Part shown: in pieces, positions 21,108-25,224 of the stretch | Position numbering within the stretch: the first letter of the stretch is position 1 | Layout: each line of letters starts with the position of its first letter | IMG/VR virus record: IMGVR_UViG_3300017922_000009 | Span: 1 to 25,224 of that record | Origin: a virus | Direction: 5' to 3' (one strand) | DNA: 25,224 nt | Notes under the pieces: generated by a model | The model's database searches: none | Told to the model about the DNA's origin: nothing | What the model saw: the letters and a program-made list of their open reading frames with translations, nothing else | Position numbers and translations under genes: made by a program

Positions 21108-23201
21108 CTAAGCCTTCCCATATTTCCTTATCCACTCATCAAACCTGCCGCCGGCTGCCCTTTGCTTTTGTTTCTGCGGGTTGGTTTTATCCCTCTTACC
21201 GGACCGCTTGGCGGCCTCTTCCATACCGGTTATCATGGTTGTTTCCTTACCACCGGTGGTATCACCGGTAACCTGTACCGGGCCGGCCTGATATCTACTT
21301 GCTGTTACAGCTTCCAGGCCGAACTCCTGACATTCTGCCAGGCGTGCTTTAACTTCTTTCCTGCGCTTGGACCGCTTCTTGATGAACTCTTTCAAATCAT
21401 CCTCGGAAGCTCCCCAGGTTAAGAGCTCCTTATTAGTAGCTGTACAAACATAGTTGCCTGTGCCGGGGTCAAATACCAGGAGCTCGCCGATCCGGTTGGG
21501 GTCATACCGTATTACCACTTTGCGTCCCACATAGTTTTCCAATGCCGGGTGGTGGTACCAGCGACGCTTACCCTTGGTGCCGAAACGCTGGATACCGGAA
21601 GCGCTCACCTTCACCTTGTCGCTGTTCATTAAGCAGATATCCATTGTCCGCTCGTCCGGCAGGCCCTCGCGTACCGGGGGTGTAAGTTCATATTTCTCTG
21701 CCGGAGACATACCCAGCGCGCTGTGCTCTGTGTGGTGATATATGTCAATATAGAATTCCAGCAGCAGGTAAAGCTCTTCCAGGGTTAAAAGCTCGCCGCG
21801 CTCGCACATTTTCTTTTCATTTAAACCGTGCGGGCGTTTCTTGTTGTCACTGCCGCAATAACCGGGTAGATATCTGGCGAACTGGTCAGTCATGGTACCG
21901 AACCATCTTTCCACATGACCCTTTGCCCAGGGGCTATATGCGGTGGCGAATACCGGTTTTATGCTTAATATCTCACATGCACTGCGAACTTCCCGGCTGT
22001 ACTCCCAATCCTCGCTCTTGCGGCCCTTTTTGATCTGCGATTTATAATCCTTACCATTGTCAATGTACAGTGCCTCCGGCAGTCCATAGAATGGTAACTC
22101 AGCGCCGGCACGCTCGCTTAACTCTTCCATGTCCCAGCTGAGTGATGTTAACGCCTGCGCCATGGGCTTGCTTATTCCGCCATCCCAGCCTGAAAGCTTC
22201 TTTTGTAAAATACCGTGCCGTAGGGCCATGGCAATGGTCCTGCCGTTGGCCTGTATGGATAAAGTGACACCTGTTAAAACTCTTGTCGCTACATCCTGCC
22301 AGACCGTCAACCACGGCCTTACCGGGCGGCCCTGGTAGTTTACAAACACATCCATTATGTGGTGGTCGCCTTCCCATACCTGGTTCCGGTATTCCGGATT
22401 CTGGCGCGTGATCTTAGCTGCAAACTTTTTCTCATATGCCTCTTCGCCTTCGCGGGCAAGGCAAACCAGATCCGGTTCGTTTTTCCGTATATCCTCCACC
22501 ACACGGTACACCGTGGCCCGGGAAGGGTAAGGGAGGCTGGTCTTTTCACAGTATTTTTTTAACTTCTTATGCACGTGTGCAGCTTTGGGCTTGTTTAGCT
22601 GCAGCCAGTGGAATCTGATAAACCGTTCCACTTCAGGCTCCACGGCCCTGCGCACCGTTCCTTTGCCCAGGTTGGGCACCTTAATCATTGCCGGCAACCC
22701 CCCTTTTTTGTATGTGTCCACCCACCGGTACAGCGTAGATCTGGAAACGCCATATCTTTCAGCTATCTCTTGAGCTTTCTCAGCCCTGCCGCGCTCGTCG
22801 GAGATCTCTATATATTCCTTGGCAGCCTCCACCTTGCGCTCAGCCTGGCGCAATAATTTCTGAAACCTTTTTTTCCCAACCTTCGCCTCTATCTCGGCCA
22901 GGTTATTCGTAGCCGGTGCCGGTGCCGTTTCCTTTTCTTCCCTCTTATCCTTGCCCTGCTCTTGCAGCTCCCGCCCGTACTTTTCATAGTATTTTCGACG
23001 GGCGGGAGTAGATAGAGAGGACAGGGCGATCAGATAACCCTTACCGTTAACACCACCACCGTAATTAGCTTTAGCTTTTCTTGATATTAACTCACCAGCC
23101 ATGGCTTTTTTCCGTACGGCGCGACTCGTTATCCCCTCAAGCGCTGCCGCCTGGCTGGTTGTTAACCATACTTCCTGCTCCAATTGCCGCGCCTCATCCA
23201 C
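21108..23201 (-). CDS. muA: MuA-type DDE transposase
   Basis: This 697-aa protein is the transposase that integrates and replicates the phage. It starts at GTG 23201 with GAGGTGA upstream. The N-terminus holds a Mu-type winged helix (EVWLTTSQAAALEGITSRAV, residues 10-29), then a helix-turn-helix (AERYGVSRSTLYRWVDTYKK). The catalytic core has Asp279 (WEGDHHIMD), Asp381 (ALYIDNGKDYKS) and Glu431 (KGHVERWFG), the DDE triad. The C-terminal beta-barrel (GRKVVIRYDPNRIGELLVFD) precedes a basic tail that in Mu contacts MuB and ClpX. All key residues are present, so it looks active. Confidence 0.96.
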   Translation of the reverse strand: MDEARQLEQEVWLTTSQAAALEGITSRAVRKKAMAGELISRKAKANYGGGVNGKGYLIALSSLSTPARRKYYEKYGRELQEQGKDKREEKETAPAPATNNLAEIEAKVGKKRFQKLLRQAERKVEAAKEYIEISDERGRAEKAQEIAERYGVSRSTLYRWVDTYKKGGLPAMIKVPNLGKGTVRRAVEPEVERFIRFHWLQLNKPKAAHVHKKLKKYCEKTSLPYPSRATVYRVVEDIRKNEPDLVCLAREGEEAYEKKFAAKITRQNPEYRNQVWEGDHHIMDVFVNYQGRPVRPWLTVWQDVATRVLTGVTLSIQANGRTIAMALRHGILQKKLSGWDGGISKPMAQALTSLSWDMEELSERAGAELPFYGLPEALYIDNGKDYKSQIKKGRKSEDWEYSREVRSACEILSIKPVFATAYSPWAKGHVERWFGTMTDQFARYLPGYCGSDNKKRPHGLNEKKMCERGELLTLEELYLLLEFYIDIYHHTEHSALGMSPAEKYELTPPVREGLPDERTMDICLMNSDKVKVSASGIQRFGTKGKRRWYHHPALENYVGRKVVIRYDPNRIGELLVFDPGTGNYVCTATNKELLTWGASEDDLKEFIKKRSKRRKEVKARLAECQEFGLEAVTASRYQAGPVQVTGDTTGGKETTMITGMEEAAKRSGKRDKTNPQKQKQRAAGGRFDEWIRKYGKA

Positions 23202-23248
23202 TTATACTCTCACCTCACATTGCCACATTTTGCTACAATGAAGAAAAA

Positions 23249-23407
23249 TCATTGACGGCGGGCGGCTGATCCACCCTCTACCTGTTGTACATCGTAACCC
23301 TGCCTCCAAAAATTTAATTCAATATCCCTTAGCGCGGAAGGAATGGCCATAACGTCATTTACGCTTTGATAGACTTTTTCATCAAACTTGGTCATGGCTT
23401 GTAACAC
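23249..23407 (-). CDS. 52-aa hypothetical protein between ner and muA
   Basis: GTG 23407 is preceded by AAGGAGG ten bases upstream. The frame gives MLQAMTKFDEKVYQSVNDVM and continues to DIELNFWRQGYDVQQVEGG, a mostly helical protein. Its last codons contain the third copy of the TTGACGGCGGGC repeat, read as AARRQ. In Mu the genes between ner and A are absent, so this is an extra gene. Function unknown. Confidence 0.65.
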   Translation of the reverse strand: MLQAMTKFDEKVYQSVNDVMAIPSALRDIELNFWRQGYDVQQVEGGSAARRQ

Positions 23408-23440
23408 TTTTTCTCATCCTCCTTCGAGTGATGTTTTTAT

Positions 23441-23512
23441 GTATGCATACTAGGGTTTTGCACCCCTCCCGTAGAAGTATTGAGTTTTGTCAATTAATAA
23501 GAAGGGAGGGGT
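23441..23512. repeat. Palindrome and long-loop inverted repeat between ner and the 52-aa gene
   Basis: GTATGCATAC (23441-23450) is a perfect 10-bp palindrome. ACCCCTCCC (23462-23470) and GGGAGGGGT (23504-23512) form a 9-bp inverted repeat with a 33-base loop, just past the ner stop. There is no T-run. These could be operators or an RNA structure between ner and A; no function can be assigned. Confidence 0.5.
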
Positions 23513-23514
23513 TA

Positions 23515-23715
23515 TTAAGACGCTAAATACTCAGAATCAATATTGAGCACCTTTGCTATCTTGGCCTTGTATTTGGTTCCCGGCCTACCACCATAAAGTA
23601 TCTCTGAGAACCGGTTCTCCGGGATGCCATACTTGAGGCAAAATTGTTTCTGAGTCATTTGCTTTTCAAGAAGCGCTTTCTTAACTTCCAGGCCAAACTT
23701 GGTTAATCTGTTCAC
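23515..23715 (-). CDS. Ner/Cro-like early regulator
   Basis: This protein of about 66 aa is a single XRE-type helix-turn-helix domain (GLEVKKALLEKQMTQKQFCL, KYGIPENRFSEILYGGRPG). The likely start is GTG 23715, eight bases after AGGAGG; the upstream GTG 23724 lies within the ribosome site. It is divergent from the repressor and first in the early transcript, the position of Mu Ner, which damps early and repressor transcription. Its target operators are probably among those in 23810-23915. Confidence 0.85.
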   Translation of the reverse strand: MNRLTKFGLEVKKALLEKQMTQKQFCLKYGIPENRFSEILYGGRPGTKYKAKIAKVLNIDSEYLAS

Positions 23716-23809
23716 GGTTCCCACCTCCTAAAAAGTTTGTTTTCGACAAAACCGAGAATTATGGGAGATTTTTTGGCTTGTATTGTTTGGATTAAAAGGA
23801 GTATATTGC

Positions 23810-23825
23810 TGTGGAATATGTTCCC
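23810..23825 (+). repeat. TGTGGAATATGTTCCC, left copy of a pair flanking the repressor
   Basis: TGTGGAATATGTTCCC here differs at one base from TGTGGAATAAGTTCCC at 24501-24516, just past the repressor stop. The core GGAA-N4-TTCC is a palindrome, as in many operators. The left copy is just downstream of the predicted early RNA start. A role as operator pair is inferred. Confidence 0.6.
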
Positions 23826-23834
23826 TTGGCAAAT

Positions 23835-23863
23835 ATTATAATTCGTAAATACGAATTTAGCAA
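23835..23863 (-). promoter_or_regulatory. Early lytic promoter
   Basis: Read leftward, TTGCTA (23863-23858), a 17-bp spacer and a perfect TATAAT (23840-23835) form a strong promoter for ner-muA-muB. The spacer contains the operator TTCGTA-AA-TACGAA (23842-23855), so a bound repressor would block polymerase. RNA would start near 23829, leaving a leader of about 110 bases before ner. Confidence 0.75.
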
Positions 23864-23915
23864 GGAAAAATGCGTATTTAAACCGTATTTCCTTAAAATA
23901 AATTCGTAAATACGG
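23842..23915. promoter_or_regulatory. Operator cluster of the lysis/lysogeny switch
   Basis: Two inverted repeats TTCGTA-AA-TACG lie at 23842-23855 (perfect, extended by AA/TT) and 23903-23914. Two direct half sites CGTATTT at 23873 and 23884, 11 bp apart, lie between them. All share the CGTA(A/T)TT/ATACG half site. The first sits in the early promoter spacer, and the last is just upstream of the repressor start, which would allow autoregulation. Confidence 0.75.
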
Positions 23916-23931
23916 TGCGGGGTATTTAATT

Positions 23932-24480
23932 ATGATAACGAATAATTCAATTTCTTCAAGAATTAAACACCTTCGAGAGCGTCTAAACCTAAATCAAAAA
24001 CAATTTGCCAGTAGTATAGGAGTTTCTCCCGGCAACGTCAGCGATTGGGAAAAGGGTAGGTCTAAGCCCACAACATCAGCTTTAACAAAAATATCTACAA
24101 CATTTAACATATCTTCAGACTGGATTCTGCTAGGTCACGGTCCAGGCCCCGGAGAATATGAGTTTACTTCCGGAGCTCGTATAAAAGGAATATTAAGAGA
24201 GTTTGTAAAAGAAAGGACGCCGAGTTACAACGCAAACGAAATTACTCAACAACAAATCAATCAAATCGAAGAACTATTGAACATTTTCATGGAATTAGAT
24301 GATGACAGCCGGGAGAAGATTTTACAAATCGCAAAAGCAAAAAAAGAAGGCCGCTCACTGGAGCAGCCAACCAATCCCTTAACAGAAATATATGAAGGTT
24401 TAAATAACAACGAAAAACAACAGGTGCTACAATTTATGAAATTTCTTCTTTTTCAACGAGGCACTGGTAATAAAGATTGA
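23932..24480 (+). CDS. XRE-family phage repressor
   Basis: This 182-aa protein has an N-terminal XRE helix-turn-helix (residues 9-62: IKHLRERLNLNQKQFASSIG, VSPGNVSDWEKGRSKPTTSA, ISSDWILLGHGPGPG). The rest is helical and acidic (QQQINQIEELLNIFMELDDD, REKILQIAKAKKEGRS), probably for dimerisation. No LexA/CI-type peptidase Ser-Lys dyad is visible, so induction is unlikely to be by RecA self-cleavage. It is transcribed away from ner and the early genes. It has a weak GGGG ribosome site. It is the functional counterpart of Mu c, but of the CI/XRE type. Confidence 0.9.
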   Translation: MITNNSISSRIKHLRERLNLNQKQFASSIGVSPGNVSDWEKGRSKPTTSALTKISTTFNISSDWILLGHGPGPGEYEFTSGARIKGILREFVKERTPSYNANEITQQQINQIEELLNIFMELDDDSREKILQIAKAKKEGRSLEQPTNPLTEIYEGLNNNEKQQVLQFMKFLLFQRGTGNKD

Positions 24481-24822
24481 CTATTTTTTTTGTTGCATTT
24501 TGTGGAATAAGTTCCCCATTTGTAAAAGAAGGTACTCATATCATCGACAAAGAATCTTATTAGTGATATTGGGCTTTAAGTGAATATTTATACATTTTCT
24601 TCTAATAATTATTCATTTAAACGTAATTTTATATTTGCCCTACTGTTTTTTATGGAATTTATTTACATTTAGTTTAAAACGTGCTTATTCCTTATATGTC
24701 AATGCTTTCAGTTTAGTTCCGCTGTTCCTCATTTCCGCACCAGCGGTTCCGCACCAATTTATTACCGTTAATACAATTTTATAGTGCAAATATTTTTTAG
24801 TACCTTAAATCTTTTATCAACA
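24481..24822. other. AT-rich non-coding region between repressor and phage end
   Basis: No gene longer than a few dozen codons with a ribosome site was seen. The region contains the second TGTGGAATAAGTTCCC copy (24501-24516) and a direct repeat TTCCGCACCA at 24733-24742 and 24747-24756. It may hold regulatory or transposase sites; none could be assigned with confidence. Confidence 0.5.
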
Positions 24823-24937
24823 CGTTACAATGGTGTAACGCGCATTACTACTGGTGTTTCAATCTGTAATTTATAAAGTGTAACGAACGTTATTTTAATT
24901 ATGTTACCAATCCGTTCGTATACGCCTGGCCGTTACA
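24823..24937. other. Candidate phage end (repressor side) with clustered TGTAACG motifs
   Basis: TGTAACG occurs four times in 115 bp: leftward at 24937-24931 and 24829-24823, rightward at 24834-24840 and 24879-24885. GTAACG-N2-CRTTAY dyads lie at 24835-24848 and 24880-24893. Mu-type elements end in TG...CA, and the plus strand reads ...CGTTACA at 24937, so this is the best terminus candidate. Mu has three transposase sites at each end. The exact boundary and the target duplication cannot be proven without the other end. Confidence 0.5.
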
Positions 24938-25121
24938 TGACTCACTTAATTGATATAACTACCTAAAAATTTGTCTCACTTGCATAAGAATTACCATATA
25001 GAACCCATCTGTCTTAAACCCACGTAAATCGTGGACTTCCCGCCAAATCCCATTAAGACCCGTCATATCCCATCTTTTCTTAAGTACTTTGAGAAGTAAC
25101 AATATTGCTTTGGGGCCTTTT

Positions 25122-25223
25122 TTATACCACCCTGAAACCGATGGACCTTTGGGGCTTTTCTTCCTTTTCCAACCTGCCCAGTATATATTCCTCCCGCGCT
25201 TCTGATTGGTTGTAATAAACAGC
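25122..25223 (-). CDS. Possible 3' end of a host gene (partial)
   Basis: From the right edge a frame reads AVYYNQSEAREEYILGRLEK and ends after SIGFRVV at a TAA at 25122. Its charged, helix-like composition is protein-like. A second frame is also open from the edge to 24959, so this call is weak. If real, it is the host gene beside the prophage. Function unknown. Confidence 0.3.
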   Translation of the reverse strand, partial: AVYYNQSEAREEYILGRLEKEEKPQRSIGFRVV

Positions 25224-25224
25224 C

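Noticed and set aside
22099-22377. Leftward 92-codon frame inside muA
   Set aside because: Off-frame shadow of the catalytic core.
24733-24756. TTCCGCACCA direct repeat as a CRISPR-like array
   Set aside because: Only two units with a 4-base gap; no repeat-spacer pattern and no cas genes.
24959-25222. Leftward open frame of 87 codons running off the right edge
   Set aside because: No start inside the window and a competing open frame overlaps it; composition is less protein-like, so it is not listed as a gene.

Overview
The window holds most of a Mu-like transposable prophage. It runs from a candidate phage end near position 24937 leftward to the tape measure gene, which leaves the window at position 1. 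Nearly all phage genes lie on the minus strand, so the phage map reads right to left. Strong AGGAGG-type ribosome sites, Gram-positive-style -35/-10 promoters, DUF2586-type tail proteins and a DnaC-like loader suggest a Firmicutes host, perhaps a clostridial or Peptococcaceae-like spore former. That assignment is inference; no host marker gene is present.

Right to left the layout is as follows. (1) 24938-25224 is probably host flank. (2) 23408-24937 holds the phage end and the lysis/lysogeny switch: a rightward XRE repressor, a leftward Ner/Cro-like protein, a cluster of CGTAAATACG-type operators, and an early promoter with one operator in its spacer. (3) 20079-23407 holds a 52-aa protein, the MuA-type DDE transposase and the MuB-type ATPase. 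(4) 19680-20078 is a gap carrying a tiny rightward gene between perfect 14-bp inverted repeats. (5) 15061-19680 is a tightly overlapping early/middle operon: small regulators (a WT-ER helix-turn-helix protein, an AbrB-zinc-ribbon fusion), a 30-aa membrane peptide, a replication-type protein with a DnaC-like helicase loader, GemA, and finally a Mor/C-family activator. (6) 14981-15050 is a compact control region where a terminator and a candidate Mor-dependent late promoter are interleaved. (7) 8565-14964 is the packaging and head-start block in Mu order: gp25/26-like, TerS, TerL, portal, MuF, protease/scaffold. (8) 2773-8565 is capsid decoration, major capsid, head-tail joining, sheath, tube and a frameshifted tail chaperone pair. 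(9) 1-2469 is the tape measure.

The genes form one programme. The repressor shuts the early promoter. When it is relieved, Ner, A, B and the early cluster are made and the phage replicates by transposition. Mor then turns on the late operon for heads and contractile tails. Baseplate, fibre and lysis genes are not in the window and presumably lie to the left.

Three structures stand out. First, a complete rightward moron (promoter, ribosome site, 77-aa membrane protein, terminator) sits in the late operon at 2471-2774, and its -35 box overlaps the tape measure start. Second, the late promoter is predicted to start RNA inside the 5' arm of the terminator hairpin, so late RNA escapes it while early RNA is stopped. 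Third, a 240-bp non-coding gap lies between the MuF and protease genes, where Mu has its strong gyrase site, and carries phased CGTTA repeats of the same motif that clusters at the phage end. All calls come from reading the sequence; no database search was run.
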